DNA from: Paenalcaligenes sp050487225
Lineage (GTDB): Bacteria; Pseudomonadota; Gammaproteobacteria; Burkholderiales; Burkholderiaceae_B
Direction of reading: 5' to 3'
Length of the DNA: 64,000 nucleotides
NCBI RefSeq assembly: GCF_050487225.1
Contig: NZ_JBKQGY010000002.1
Span: 620,001-684,000, forward strand
Of this stretch, positions 52,426 through 61,461 are shown piece by piece (the first letter of the stretch is position 1; every line of letters begins with the position of its first letter). A program made the translations under genes and the position numbers. A model generated the notes under the pieces. It was not told the origin of the DNA. It saw only the letters and a program-made list of their open reading frames with translations, and ran no database searches.

Positions 52426-52458
52426 TAGGTTTACGGCCCTTTCTTATGCAGTAGCCAT

Positions 52459-53589
52459 TTACTCCGCCAGTTCAATCACCACGGCACCACGTGGCTTGGA
52501 ACAGCACAGCAGTACTTTGCCCTCTGGTGGCATGTCCAGCGGCTCTTCTACATAGACCACGTCGCCCGACACCAAGGTGCACATGCAACTATTGCACAGA
52601 CCTGATCGGCAGTTGAAATACGGTTCTAAGCCTTGGGCTTCAGCAAAGTCCAACAACGATGCTTGCGCAGGGTCCCACGCCAGCGCTGCCGTTTTCCCAA
52701 CGAACTCTACGGTCTCGCCTGTAGCAACTACAGGCTCTGTCGCCGACACGGTAGATGTTGCCGTACCAACCGCCTTCGGTGCCTCAAGATCGCTACTGAC
52801 GGGCTGTTTTTCCAACACGGTAGCTGTACCAAAGAACTCGTAGTGGATGCGATCTTGCGCAATGCCTAGGCTACGCAACATCTGCCATACCGCCTGCATG
52901 AATGGCGTAGGGCCGCATACGTAGCATTCGTAGTCGTCTAACGGCAGCCAGCTTTGTAGATGTTCGCGTGTGAGCAGCCCTTCTACCTTGAATGCACCTT
53001 GCTGGCGGTCGGCATCGGTAGGGTTCAAGTAACAAAGATGGCTGTACACATTGGCGCGCTGCGCCACCAGTGCCTGAACTTCATCAGCGAACGCGTGCAA
53101 CTCACCGTCTTGGCAGCCGTGTATGAAATCCACACGTCTATCAGAGCACAACACTAACTGCTGCAGCATGGCCAATACAGGCGTTACGCCTACACCACCA
53201 CTAAGCAGTAATACGGGGCGCTGGCTGTTCTGATCTAAGACAAAATCACCCAACGGGCCTGCTGCTACCAGCGTATCGCCTACGTGCACGGCATCGTGCA
53301 TGTGCTGCGAAATCACGCCTGCAGATACATCTAGGCCCTCAGGCGCTCTTTCACGTTTCACGGCAATGCGTAGCCCCGCCGGTTGCCCCGGTGCCGCCGC
53401 AATACTGTAATGACGTAGGTACGATTGACCATTCAGATCAAACTTGAAGATCAAATACTGGCCTGGCTGCCACACTGGCAATGCGGAGCCATCTTCAGGT
53501 TCCAACACAAAAGACGTAATACAGGCACTTTCAGCTGCTTTAGCAACGACCTTATACCGCTTGAACTGACGTGCATCGCTTGCTGACAT
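52459..53589 (-). CDS. Rieske oxygenase reductase (FAD/NAD domain plus C-terminal 2Fe-2S ferredoxin)
   Basis: A 376-residue electron-transfer protein. The FAD domain has LRHYSIAAAPGQPAGLRIAV, the NAD domain has LLSGGVGVTPVLAMLQQLV and CYVCGPTPFMQAVWQML. After a Thr/Val/Ser-rich linker (about 280-305) comes a plant-type ferredoxin with FNCRSGLCNSCMCTLVSGD and final cysteine in VLLCCSKP. This order (reductase first, ferredoxin last) is the Hmp/GbcB-like type. The ATG at 53589 follows the Rieske gene stop by one base; an upstream TTG is less likely. It passes electrons from NAD(P)H to the adjacent oxygenase. Confidence 0.92.
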   Translation of the reverse strand: MSASDARQFKRYKVVAKAAESACITSFVLEPEDGSALPVWQPGQYLIFKFDLNGQSYLRHYSIAAAPGQPAGLRIAVKRERAPEGLDVSAGVISQHMHDAVHVGDTLVAAGPLGDFVLDQNSQRPVLLLSGGVGVTPVLAMLQQLVLCSDRRVDFIHGCQDGELHAFADEVQALVAQRANVYSHLCYLNPTDADRQQGAFKVEGLLTREHLQSWLPLDDYECYVCGPTPFMQAVWQMLRSLGIAQDRIHYEFFGTATVLEKQPVSSDLEAPKAVGTATSTVSATEPVVATGETVEFVGKTAALAWDPAQASLLDFAEAQGLEPYFNCRSGLCNSCMCTLVSGDVVYVEEPLDMPPEGKVLLCCSKPRGAVVIELAE

Positions 53590-53590
53590 C

Positions 53591-54625
53591 TTAGACACCA
53601 ACCTCTACTTCTGCTTGCTCAGCCTCTATGCGTTGCTGCAAACGACGACGGAAACGCATAGGACCGGAATCAATAGGTAGATCCAACGCCGCTGGGCGGG
53701 CATCCATGCCTACTTGCACCAGTTCCAAAATAGCTTTGTCTTCACTGAATGCAAAGCGCACATCTTCGTTGAACTCACGCGATACTTCTTCGTCGTCAGG
53801 GCTGAAGTTACGCAGTTGGAACCAGAAATAACGAGTGTGCTTGTCGTCTACTGGTGTCAGGAAGTTATAGGAATCCATCAAAAACACATCTGGATGGTTC
53901 ACAGCCTCTTCGCCACCGCTGCCAGCAGGTACAAAGATGGCCTTGATCACGGCCAACGATGGGAAACGCACTTCGTATTGCTGCTTTCTATCGCAGTTGC
54001 CGTCAAATTTCACAAATTTCTTGTAGAACGGTGCGACGTCTACGTCTTCTAACCAGCGGGATACCGTCACGCCGTTTTTAGCCATGTCCACTTTCAGTGG
54101 TTTGCCGATCATAGAAGCACTACCAAACGAGGTCTGGTGTACCCACGATACGTGGGAAGGGTCTAGCAAGTTATCAGTTACGTACAGGTAGTTGCAGTCA
54201 ATGGTCATGGCGTCACCACTGTTGACGCCCCAGCCCTCACGCCCCCATTCTGGAATGTCGATGATTTGGCTTTCATCGGCCAGCGCGGCATCGCCCATCC
54301 ATACCCACACCATGCCGTAACGCTCCGCACAGGGGTACTGACGCACAACGGCTGCACGCGGAATTTGCGCAACGCCCGGTGCTTTAACGCATTGACCAGA
54401 ACAATCAAAGGTCAAACCGTGATAACCGCATTCCACTTCGTCGTTAATCAGACGGCCTTTGGACAACGGCAGACGACGGTGCGGACAGGAGTCTTCCAAG
54501 GCCACGGGAGTGCCGTCCTGCTTGCGGTACATCACAATGTTCTCATTCAGCATTTTCACCGCATGAAGCGCTTGCCCCAATTCCGATGACAACGCTCCTA
54601 CATACCAGGTATTACGCAAAAACAT
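53591..54625 (-). CDS. Rieske non-haem iron oxygenase, VanA (O-demethylase)-like
   Basis: A 344-residue terminal oxygenase. The Rieske cluster ligands are Cys47/His49 (SCPHRR) and Cys66/His69 (CGYHGL). The mononuclear iron motif is DNLLDPSHVSWVH with bridging Asp155 and ligands His158 and His163. The N-terminus MFLRNTWYVGALSSEL and short length place it with vanillate/dicamba-type O-demethylases. The bridging residue is Asp, not the Glu reported for carnitine monooxygenase CntA, which argues against a carnitine role. Substrate unknown. It is followed by its reductase and preceded (60 bases) by a flavin dehydrogenase gene. Confidence 0.9.
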   Translation of the reverse strand: MFLRNTWYVGALSSELGQALHAVKMLNENIVMYRKQDGTPVALEDSCPHRRLPLSKGRLINDEVECGYHGLTFDCSGQCVKAPGVAQIPRAAVVRQYPCAERYGMVWVWMGDAALADESQIIDIPEWGREGWGVNSGDAMTIDCNYLYVTDNLLDPSHVSWVHQTSFGSASMIGKPLKVDMAKNGVTVSRWLEDVDVAPFYKKFVKFDGNCDRKQQYEVRFPSLAVIKAIFVPAGSGGEEAVNHPDVFLMDSYNFLTPVDDKHTRYFWFQLRNFSPDDEEVSREFNEDVRFAFSEDKAILELVQVGMDARPAALDLPIDSGPMRFRRRLQQRIEAEQAEVEVGV

Positions 54626-54685
54626 GCTTAGCTCGTTTTCTATTCAGTCAGTGAGTAAATAGCCTGCCGTGGCAGGCCTTTTACG

Positions 54686-56068
54686 CTAGTTCGGGTACAC
54701 ACGCCCGGCGTTCAAGATATTTTGAGGATCCAGCAGCTCTTTAAGCTGACACATCAGTGCCAGTTCTTCTTCGTTACGGCTGAAATGCAAGAATGGCTTT
54801 TTAATGCGGCCAATACCATGCTCGGCCGAGATGCTACCACCTACCGCAGCCACTTCTTCATAAACCAGCTCTTCTACAGCCAGCAGGTCTTCTTCCGCGA
54901 ATGGTCCTGTGGTTAGGTGCAAATTGCCGTCGCCCAAGTGTCCAAAGAATAAATTATGCGCTTGTGGATAAGTTTGTTCCAGACGCTGCGTGACACGCTG
55001 CACAAAGGCTTCACTATGCTGCATGGGCAGGCCCACATCAAACGCCACATAGGGTGTCAGCTCTTTAAGGATTTCGCCACTAGCATCGCGCATGTGCCAC
55101 AGTTGCGCGGCTTGCTCGCTGCTTTGCGGCAAGATCACGTCGCTGATCAGTTCTTTTTCCAGTTGTGCTTCTAACCACTCTTGCAGCGCTTCTTCGGCGC
55201 GCACATCTAAGTCGCCTTCGGTTTCCAGCAATACATACAGTGGATAAGCTTGGTCAAAAGGCTCGGATCTACCAATGGTTTTGCAAGCCATGCTCAAATA
55301 CTCGTGCCACATCAACTCGAAAGACGACAAGTTGGCAAAGGCAGCACGGGCAGCTTTCAACAGTTGTGTGACGGCCGAGAAAGAAGGCGCAGCCACCAAC
55401 GCACTGTAACGAGCTTGGGGTTTGGGGAACAAGCGCAGCACCAGTTTGGTGACCACACCCAATGTGCCTTCTGCACCAATAAACAAGTGTTTAAGGTCTA
55501 GGCCAGTATTGTTCTTTAAACCTTTGTTCAGCATAGACAATACACGGCCATCGGCCAGTACCACTTCCATACCCAACACCAACATACGGGTGGTGCCGTA
55601 ACGCAGTACGCGGTTACCGCCAGCATTGGTAGAGACGTTACCACCTACTTGGCACGAACCACGCGCACCAAAATCCAATGGGAAATACCAGCCTGCTGCC
55701 TCTACGTGCTCACACAGTTTTTCCAGCACCATGCCGGGTTGTACGGTGATGGTGCCGCCAATTTCATCGAACTCCAGCACCTGGTTCATGCGTTCCATGG
55801 AGATAGCTACATCACCGGTATCTGGGGATGCGCCACCCGCCAAACCGGTCAAACCGCCTTGTACGGTTACCTGACGCTGCTCAGCCGAACACGCACGCAA
55901 AATAGCGGCCACTTCATCTGTGGTTTGCGGTCTAAACACCATGTCTGGTCTGGCACTTTTCCAACCACTGAAATCCTGCTCATAACGTTGCAGCCCTTCG
56001 GGATCCCTAATTGCTGACAACTGTTGGGCCAGCAAATCCAAAGATTCCGTTTTACCCGACTGCATCAT
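54686..56068 (-). CDS. FAD-linked 2-hydroxyacid dehydrogenase (GlcD/D-lactate dehydrogenase-like)
   Basis: About 460 residues. The FAD-binding type 4 domain has VFRPQTTDEVAAILRACSAE, VTVQGGLTGLAGGASPDTGD and RGSCQVGGNVSTNAGGNRVL followed by RYGTTRMLVLGMEVVLADG. The C-terminal cap ends with ISAEHGIGRIKKPFLHFSRN and ILNAGRVYPN. Such enzymes oxidise D-2-hydroxyacids (D-lactate, glycolate, 2-hydroxyglutarate). Clustering with a Rieske oxygenase suggests a hydroxy-acid intermediate in one route. GGAG precedes the ATG at 56068; the frame is open to 56083. Confidence 0.88.
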   Translation of the reverse strand: MMQSGKTESLDLLAQQLSAIRDPEGLQRYEQDFSGWKSARPDMVFRPQTTDEVAAILRACSAEQRQVTVQGGLTGLAGGASPDTGDVAISMERMNQVLEFDEIGGTITVQPGMVLEKLCEHVEAAGWYFPLDFGARGSCQVGGNVSTNAGGNRVLRYGTTRMLVLGMEVVLADGRVLSMLNKGLKNNTGLDLKHLFIGAEGTLGVVTKLVLRLFPKPQARYSALVAAPSFSAVTQLLKAARAAFANLSSFELMWHEYLSMACKTIGRSEPFDQAYPLYVLLETEGDLDVRAEEALQEWLEAQLEKELISDVILPQSSEQAAQLWHMRDASGEILKELTPYVAFDVGLPMQHSEAFVQRVTQRLEQTYPQAHNLFFGHLGDGNLHLTTGPFAEEDLLAVEELVYEEVAAVGGSISAEHGIGRIKKPFLHFSRNEEELALMCQLKELLDPQNILNAGRVYPN

Positions 56069-56322
56069 ATGTTTCTCCATCATCTAAACACGGTACGGTG
56101 CGACAGCATTCTTGCTGGTACGCAACACATCCAGATCAATCCATTATTTTCTGCGAAGCGCACACGAATCACAAGTAAAGAAGCGCCCGTAAGGCTTCTG
56201 CGCGAGTTCCTGAAGCTAAAAGAAGCGGCCTATGCACAAAAGCGTGGTAGATGTGCCCCCCAACAAAACGCCGCAAGCACAAAGACATTGCAGCGTGTGT
56301 TGTCAGCATGTGACTAGAGTGA

Positions 56323-57549
56323 TTAGGCGCTAGGTTCCACCCTATTCGTCGCCGACGTAGCGCTGGCCGACGTATGACTAAGTCTCCTATCCAACAACGC
56401 CAAGCCTAACGACACTACAGCAATGGCTACACCTACCCAACCTACTGCTGGCAAACCCATCCCCAAACCAATGGGCAAACCGGCTAACAATGGCGCAATG
56501 GTTAAACCCGCTTGGAAGGCTGACGAATTTGTAGCCCCAGCCAACATAGGCGCATCTGGCGCGATCACATACACCCGCCCCCACACGGCAGGATTCAGCA
56601 AGAAACCCGCTATACCCAGCACGAACACCAACAGCACCGTTGCCCACATACTGCTCGCCAACAACGCGATAGCTGCAGAGATCACGATTAAACCGATGAT
56701 CCCCACCAACAAGGTAGCAAACTGGTGCTTATCTGCCGTGCGACCGCCAATGCTTAAGCCTATAAAAGCACCTACGCCAAACAAAGTCAGCACAGCGGGT
56801 AGCCACTCTACCGACAGGCCACTGACGTCTAACAGCAGTGCCGCCAAGTACCCAAAGATCCCCATATAAGCTGCCGTGGTGGTCATGGTGGTGGCATACG
56901 CTACCCACAACACCGGACGTTTCATTGCGCGTAACTCGGTTTTCAGGTCTGGCTCCTCAACCCCTTCATTCGAGGTTTTAGGAATGGCTAACCAGCCTGC
57001 AATTGTTGATATAGCCGTTACCGCCACAACTGCCCAGAACCCACCTCGCCAGCCGGTGATATCACTGATCAACGTACCAGCGGGGCCGCCCAACACCATG
57101 GCGGCGGTAAGCCCACTCACCACAATGGACAAGGCCTTGGCATGTGTGCCAGCCGGCGATACTTGCACCGCTGTTGCTGCCGCCACGGACCAAAAACAGG
57201 CATACGCCAAACCCATGGCAAAGCGCGCAATCAAAATAGACCAATAACCTGCTGCCAACAAACTCACGGCTGTGGCCACAATAAAGGCCACTTGGCTCGC
57301 CAATAAGGTGGCACGCTTAGGCCAACGCATCGCCAGAATGGCAAACGGTGGTCCACCTATCAACGCCCCTATGGCAAAAGCTGAAATTAAGGTGCCTGCG
57401 GTAGGCAAACTGATGGTTAAGTCGGCTGCGATCATGGGGAGAATCCCCCCCATTAGAAACTCAGCACTGCCCATCGCAAACAAGCTTAGGGCCAATAAAT
57501 AAACGGCAGTAGGCATAGCTCTACCGGTTGTTGATGTGTGCGTTTTCAT
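56323..57549 (-). CDS. MFS transporter, AraJ/Cmx-type efflux pump
   Basis: A 408-residue, twelve-helix DHA1-type transporter. LSLFAMGSAEFLMGGILPMI, LISAFAIGALIGGPPFAILA, RFAMGLAYACFWSVAAATAV and FGVGAFIGLSIGGRTADKHQ are typical motifs. It likely exports a drug or small metabolite. The ATG at 57549 is preceded by AGGAG; a GTG at 57552 is possible. It starts 25 bases after the DUF2938 stop, so both belong to the operon under the MerR-type promoter. Confidence 0.88.
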   Translation of the reverse strand: MKTHTSTTGRAMPTAVYLLALSLFAMGSAEFLMGGILPMIAADLTISLPTAGTLISAFAIGALIGGPPFAILAMRWPKRATLLASQVAFIVATAVSLLAAGYWSILIARFAMGLAYACFWSVAAATAVQVSPAGTHAKALSIVVSGLTAAMVLGGPAGTLISDITGWRGGFWAVVAVTAISTIAGWLAIPKTSNEGVEEPDLKTELRAMKRPVLWVAYATTMTTTAAYMGIFGYLAALLLDVSGLSVEWLPAVLTLFGVGAFIGLSIGGRTADKHQFATLLVGIIGLIVISAAIALLASSMWATVLLVFVLGIAGFLLNPAVWGRVYVIAPDAPMLAGATNSSAFQAGLTIAPLLAGLPIGLGMGLPAVGWVGVAIAVVSLGLALLDRRLSHTSASATSATNRVEPSA

Positions 57550-57574
57550 CACATTTCTCCTGCTCCATCACCGA

Positions 57575-58063
57575 CTACAGCGACTGAAGCACTACCGCTG
57601 CCACATACAGCCCCACACCAAACACTGCGTGTGTTGCCACGCTTTGTAGGCGGCTTTTCCACGGAGCTGGCGTACGAGATGCCGCAATACCAGCCCCAAA
57701 CGCGGGCTGCATAATCAGCCATGGCATGACCACGGTTACCAGACCCACTTTGACGGCAGGCCACAAGGTAGGCTGTTGCACCCATGCTGTGCCGTACAGC
57801 AGTACCAGCGCTGCGGCAAACACAATGCCCACGGCATAGTGCACTAACCATCCCATCAGCGTTTCACCGCGTACGGGAGCGGCTTTGCCTATGGGCGAGT
57901 GGAAGAAGGTGCCACTACTCCAATGCCCTATCCATCTGCCCACCAAGGCGTAATTCAACGTAGGCATGCCAGCGGCTTTTAGGATCATCGTCCAGATGTC
58001 CATCACCAGCGTAGCCCCTATGCCTAGGCACAGTATTGTTACTAGGTTGTTCATCATGTCCAT
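57575..58063 (-). CDS. DUF2938 family membrane protein
   Basis: About 162 residues with four membrane helices. LGIGATLVMDIWTMILKAAG, NYALVGRWIGHW, HYAVGIVFAAALVLLYG and VVMPWLIMQPAFGAGIAAS are typical of DUF2938. The frame is open to 58330, but the upstream part runs into the MerR gene and lacks a start site. I use 58063, with 58057 (AAGGG seven bases upstream) equally possible. DUF2938 proteins are unknown in function and often pair with efflux pumps or MerR regulators. Confidence 0.8.
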   Translation of the reverse strand: MDMMNNLVTILCLGIGATLVMDIWTMILKAAGMPTLNYALVGRWIGHWSSGTFFHSPIGKAAPVRGETLMGWLVHYAVGIVFAAALVLLYGTAWVQQPTLWPAVKVGLVTVVMPWLIMQPAFGAGIAASRTPAPWKSRLQSVATHAVFGVGLYVAAVVLQSL

Positions 58064-58100
58064 ACCCTTAAGCCCTTTGAAGTCACCATTATTTGTGGAT

Positions 58101-58131
58101 ATGATAGAAGTTGAAGTCAACTTCAAGTCAA
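58101..58131 (-). promoter_or_regulatory. MerR-type promoter and operator for the DUF2938-MFS operon
   Basis: Read leftwards, TTGACT (58126-58131) and TATCAT (58101-58106) are separated by 19 bases, the over-long spacer typical of MerR-activated promoters. The spacer contains the palindrome GAAGTTGA-AG-TCAACTTC (58107-58124), the expected MerR dimer site. The divergent merR-family gene starts 11 bases away, so the regulator probably controls both directions. Confidence 0.87.
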
Positions 58132-58141
58132 GGGGCATGAA

Positions 58142-58561
58142 ATGGATATATCCGAAGTCGCAAAACGTACTGGTGTGCCCTCGTCTACCCTGCGTTTTTA
58201 CGAGAAAAAAGGGCTGATTAGCGCCACTAGCCCTTCTGGGGTGCGACGTAGGTTTTCGCCGACTGTGATTGATCAACTTGCTTTGATCGCGTTGGGCCAA
58301 GCCGGTGGGCTGTCGTTGGATGAAATACAAGCGATGTTATCACCCGACGGTACGCCACAGGTGGATAAACAAGTGTTGCTCGCCAAAGCCGAAGAAATAG
58401 ACGGCACCATCAAGCGCCTACAAGCCATGAGTGAAGGCTTACGTCACGCCGCCCACTGCCCAGCGCCTAACCATGCACAGTGCCCGACGTTTCAGCGCTT
58501 GCTTAAAGCTGCCGCTGCGAGCCGCTTAAAGCACAGTCGATCCACCACCCTGAGCAAATAA
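58142..58561 (+). CDS. MerR-family transcriptional regulator
   Basis: A 139-residue regulator. The N-terminal winged helix has MDISEVAKRTGVPSSTLRFY and EKKGLISATSPSGVRRRFSP. The dimerisation helix contains LLAKAEEIDGTIKRLQAMSE, and the C-terminal tail has CPAPNHAQCPTFQRLL with Cys at two positions that could sense metal, thiol or oxidant. AGGGG lies six bases before the ATG. It is divergent from the DUF2938-MFS operon and should act on the 19-base-spacer promoter between them. Confidence 0.92.
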   Translation: MDISEVAKRTGVPSSTLRFYEKKGLISATSPSGVRRRFSPTVIDQLALIALGQAGGLSLDEIQAMLSPDGTPQVDKQVLLAKAEEIDGTIKRLQAMSEGLRHAAHCPAPNHAQCPTFQRLLKAAAASRLKHSRSTTLSK

Positions 58562-58615
58562 GGTTACGCGTTACGCCAACATCTAGACTACCTTGCAGAC
58601 CAGCTCTGTATAGGC

Positions 58616-58644
58616 AAAAAAAATCCCCCTGCTAGAGGGGGATT
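58616..58644 (-). terminator. Terminator of rhlE
   Basis: AATCCCCCT (58622-58630) pairs with AGGGGGATT (58636-58644) around GCTAG. Read leftwards a T-run follows (A-run 58616-58623). It lies 21 bases after the rhlE stop and also faces the end of the merR-family gene. Confidence 0.9.
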
Positions 58645-58665
58645 CTTCATTCACGCGACGGTGAG

Positions 58666-60087
58666 TTAACGCATGCCTGCGCCAGCGTGATTTGCTGGAC
58701 GTGGTTTGCGATCACCGCGTGAGCTTGGACGTGAAGATGGACGACCATTTGCACCAGCTGGGGCGTGACGGTCACCACGATCGCTACGATCGCCACGTGC
58801 TGGGCGGTCGCCACCACGGGATGGACGGCTATCACCACGGCCTGCGGATGCACCCGCTGCGCCGTTTGGTTTACGTGGTTTGCCAGAGAAACCGCCTGGA
58901 CGACGTGAGCTGGAACCTGGGCGTTTTTTCTTGGGTGACAGTTTTTTCACTGGTTCCAAACCAGGAATTTCTGCCACATCAATCGTTTGCTCAGTAAAGC
59001 GCTCGATACGACGCACTTTGTGGTGTTCGGAGTGTGTAGCCAGTGTGAACGCTGCACCTTGTTGACCTGCACGGCCTGTACGACCGATACGGTGGGTGTA
59101 GTCTTCAGCTTGCATAGGCAAGTCGTAGTTAATCGCGTGGCTGATGCCTTTAACGTCAATACCACGAGCCGCTACGTCAGTGGCTACCAACACACGAATA
59201 CCGCCGCGCTGCAACAGACCCAATGTGTGGTTACGTTGACGTTGGTTCATGTCACCGTGCAAAGAACGCGCTGCAAAACCTTCGTCACGCAGATCATCAG
59301 CCAGCAATTCAGCACCACGTTTTGTAGCGGTGAACACAATCGCTTGGTTCATATCGGCGTCGCGCAACAGGTGATCCAACAAACGACGTTTGTGGGAATC
59401 ATCATCCGCGTACAACAAGGTTTGAGAAATGTTCTCGTGACGGCTCTTATGACCAGACACTTCGATACGCTTAGGTTCGTTCAGCATATCTTTAGCCAAA
59501 CGACTTACTGTGTCTTCCAATGTCGCAGAGAACAACAGTGTTTGACGTGTACGAGGAGTTTTAGCAACGATGGCATGGATGTCATCGATGAAACCCATGT
59601 CCAACATACGGTCAGCTTCGTCCAACACCAGTGTTTGCACGGTGTTCAGCTTAACGCGACCAGATTGCAGGTGATCGATCAAACGGCCAGGTGTTGCCAC
59701 CAGCACGTCTACACGGCGGGACAAGGATTTGATTTGTGCGCCGTAAGGCATACCGCCCACTACCACCGCCACGCGCAAATCGCGCATGCCAGTACCCAGC
59801 AGTTTCACGTTTTGTGCAACTTGCAGGGCCAATTCACGGGTAGGAGTCAGTACCAGAATGGAAACACCAGAGCTTTTTGCTGCAGGTGGGTTTTCCAACA
59901 AACGGTGCAAAGATGGCAGCATGAAGGCTGCTGTTTTACCGCTACCTGTTTGTGCGGAAACCATTAAATCTGAACCTTCCAGCGCAGCAGGAATAGCTTG
60001 TAACTGCACAGGAGTAGGCTCAGTAAAGCCGGCCTTGTTCACCGCCGACAATAACGCGGGATGCAAGGCTAAAGTATCAAAAGACAT
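58666..60087 (-). CDS. rhlE: DEAD-box RNA helicase RhlE-like
   Basis: A 473-residue helicase. Q motif in FTEPTPVQLQAIPAALEGSD, Walker A SAQTGSGKT (44-52), TPTRELALQ, LVLDEADRMLDMGF (DEAD at 157-160), LLFSATLE, and motif VI HRIGRTGRAG are all present. The C-terminal tail after about 385 is very rich in Arg, Gly, Ser and Pro (for example SRGDRKPRPANHAGAGMR), typical of RNA-binding tails of RhlE/DbpA relatives. It remodels RNA in ribosome assembly or decay, often cold-induced. It is a single gene ending at a strong terminator. Confidence 0.94.
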   Translation of the reverse strand: MSFDTLALHPALLSAVNKAGFTEPTPVQLQAIPAALEGSDLMVSAQTGSGKTAAFMLPSLHRLLENPPAAKSSGVSILVLTPTRELALQVAQNVKLLGTGMRDLRVAVVVGGMPYGAQIKSLSRRVDVLVATPGRLIDHLQSGRVKLNTVQTLVLDEADRMLDMGFIDDIHAIVAKTPRTRQTLLFSATLEDTVSRLAKDMLNEPKRIEVSGHKSRHENISQTLLYADDDSHKRRLLDHLLRDADMNQAIVFTATKRGAELLADDLRDEGFAARSLHGDMNQRQRNHTLGLLQRGGIRVLVATDVAARGIDVKGISHAINYDLPMQAEDYTHRIGRTGRAGQQGAAFTLATHSEHHKVRRIERFTEQTIDVAEIPGLEPVKKLSPKKKRPGSSSRRPGGFSGKPRKPNGAAGASAGRGDSRPSRGGDRPARGDRSDRGDRHAPAGANGRPSSRPSSRGDRKPRPANHAGAGMR

Positions 60088-60366
60088 GAAAAATCGTCGC
60101 TCTGAGGCGACCCACTATGCGCCAACCACTCACATAAGGCGGTGGCACGGGTTGATTGGAAACATCGTGCCGACCAATCAACCTGAAGAATTGCCGCTCA
60201 GTGTGCAAGCTATAGGGCGTGGGGTCAGAAAGCGATGATAAGACGCCACTTATAAATGCGGCGAATCAATTAGTATAACCCCCTACTCGCCATACGCCTA
60301 TTAAAACCTGCTACTTACCACTTTTTAACACTGTGTATGACGTGGCAAGTACACACTACACCACAC

Positions 60367-61341
60367 TTAACGTGGTTTCGCAGAGTGACGCAGCAAGGTG
60401 CTCTTTCCAAAAAGACTTTGCAGTAAATCCACGACTAGTTCTGCCGTTTGATTATGGCTATCCAAGGCGGGATTTAGCTCAACCACGTCCAACGAACTCA
60501 ACAAACCCGTGTCGGCGATCATTTCCATGCACAACTGAGCCTCGCGGTAATCGGGGCCGCCACGCACCGTGGTACCTGTACCGGGCGCAATGCTGGGGTC
60601 TAAAAAATCCACATCAAAACTCACGTGTAAATGTATAGATTCGGCGTCTGGCCCATCTAAGCCTCGTAAGGCTCGTTGCATGACTTCGCGCATACCCAGC
60701 TCATCTATCGCACGCATGTCGTAGGCTTCTATATGCAGGGAATCCAAAATACGCTTTTCTTGGTCATCCACACTGCGCAGCCCTATCAGACACAGCTCGC
60801 GAGGTTGTACGGCAGGTGTATGGCCTCCTAATGAGATGAAAGCCTCTGGCCCCAACCCACATAAGCTCGCCACAGGAATACCGTGCACATTACCGCTGGG
60901 TGAGCTTTCTGGCGTATTGCAGTCTGCATGTGCGTCTAACCACAGCACACGCAAGGTTTTGCCTGCCTGACGGCAGTGACGCGCAACCGCACTGATGGAC
61001 CCCAACGCAAACGCATGATCGCCGCCCATCATGATGGGCAACTGACCCGCTTCTAAACTTTGAAACACAGCGTCGTGCACGCGTTGGTTCCAGAGCAAAT
61101 TGGTGTCGAAGTTACGTAGGCCAGCATGCGCAGGATCGCGCTCAGTGCGTAGATTCGGCGGCCCTGCTAAGTTGCCACGATCTGACACCGACAACCCCAT
61201 GCCCTGCAAAGCTGGCTGCAAACCGGCCACACGCAACGCGTCTGGCCCCATCGCAGCACCTAACCTACCTGCGCCGCTATCGGAAGGTACACCGATTAAA
61301 TGCACCGCATTTAGGGGGGATTTTTGCTCGTTATGATTCAT
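60367..61341 (-). CDS. rocF: Arginase RocF
   Basis: A 324-residue ureohydrolase that splits arginine to ornithine and urea. Binuclear manganese motifs are MGGDHAFALGSISAV (106-109 GGDH), WLDAHADCNTPESSPSGNVH (DAHAD at 136-140) and SFDVDFLDPSIAPGTGT (241-257). EVVELNPALDSHNQTAELVV at the end carries the conserved acidic tail. Ornithine would pass to the ornithine cyclodeaminase gene 0.7 kb away, with an Lrp-type regulator between them. Arginase rather than agmatinase is supported by the SPSGNVHG substrate loop. Confidence 0.95.
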   Translation of the reverse strand: MNHNEQKSPLNAVHLIGVPSDSGAGRLGAAMGPDALRVAGLQPALQGMGLSVSDRGNLAGPPNLRTERDPAHAGLRNFDTNLLWNQRVHDAVFQSLEAGQLPIMMGGDHAFALGSISAVARHCRQAGKTLRVLWLDAHADCNTPESSPSGNVHGIPVASLCGLGPEAFISLGGHTPAVQPRELCLIGLRSVDDQEKRILDSLHIEAYDMRAIDELGMREVMQRALRGLDGPDAESIHLHVSFDVDFLDPSIAPGTGTTVRGGPDYREAQLCMEMIADTGLLSSLDVVELNPALDSHNQTAELVVDLLQSLFGKSTLLRHSAKPR

Positions 61342-61461
61342 GCGCTCACCTCAACATTCAGTAGCACCAGTGTCGCCCGCCACGCATTCAATGTAAATGC
61401 ACAAAACTATGCACAAAACGCCATAAATTTAGCAGTTTGATTAGCTGTTTTTATCATTATG

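Larger units (their letters stand above)
51784..52458. other. Gene-free stretch holding two repeat copies upstream of the aau operon
   Basis: This 675-base stretch separates the reductase stop from the aldehyde dehydrogenase start; both genes are on the minus strand. Short frames here cross the repeats and lack ribosome-binding sites. The stretch contains two near-identical ~100-base elements (52085-52185 and 52326-52425) and should contain the aau operon promoter near 51790-52080, where no box is convincing by eye. Confidence 0.6.

Noticed and set aside
52459..54625. Rieske oxygenase/reductase as carnitine monooxygenase CntA/CntB
   Set aside because: The bridging residue before the iron histidines is Asp (DNLLDPSH), whereas CntA uses Glu, and the N-terminus is VanA-like. 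It is also distant from the carnitine-type cluster.
58987..59967. A 326-codon plus-strand open frame opposite rhlE
   Set aside because: It is antisense to a clear DEAD-box helicase, with Cys/Thr/Gln-rich low-quality sequence and no family motifs.
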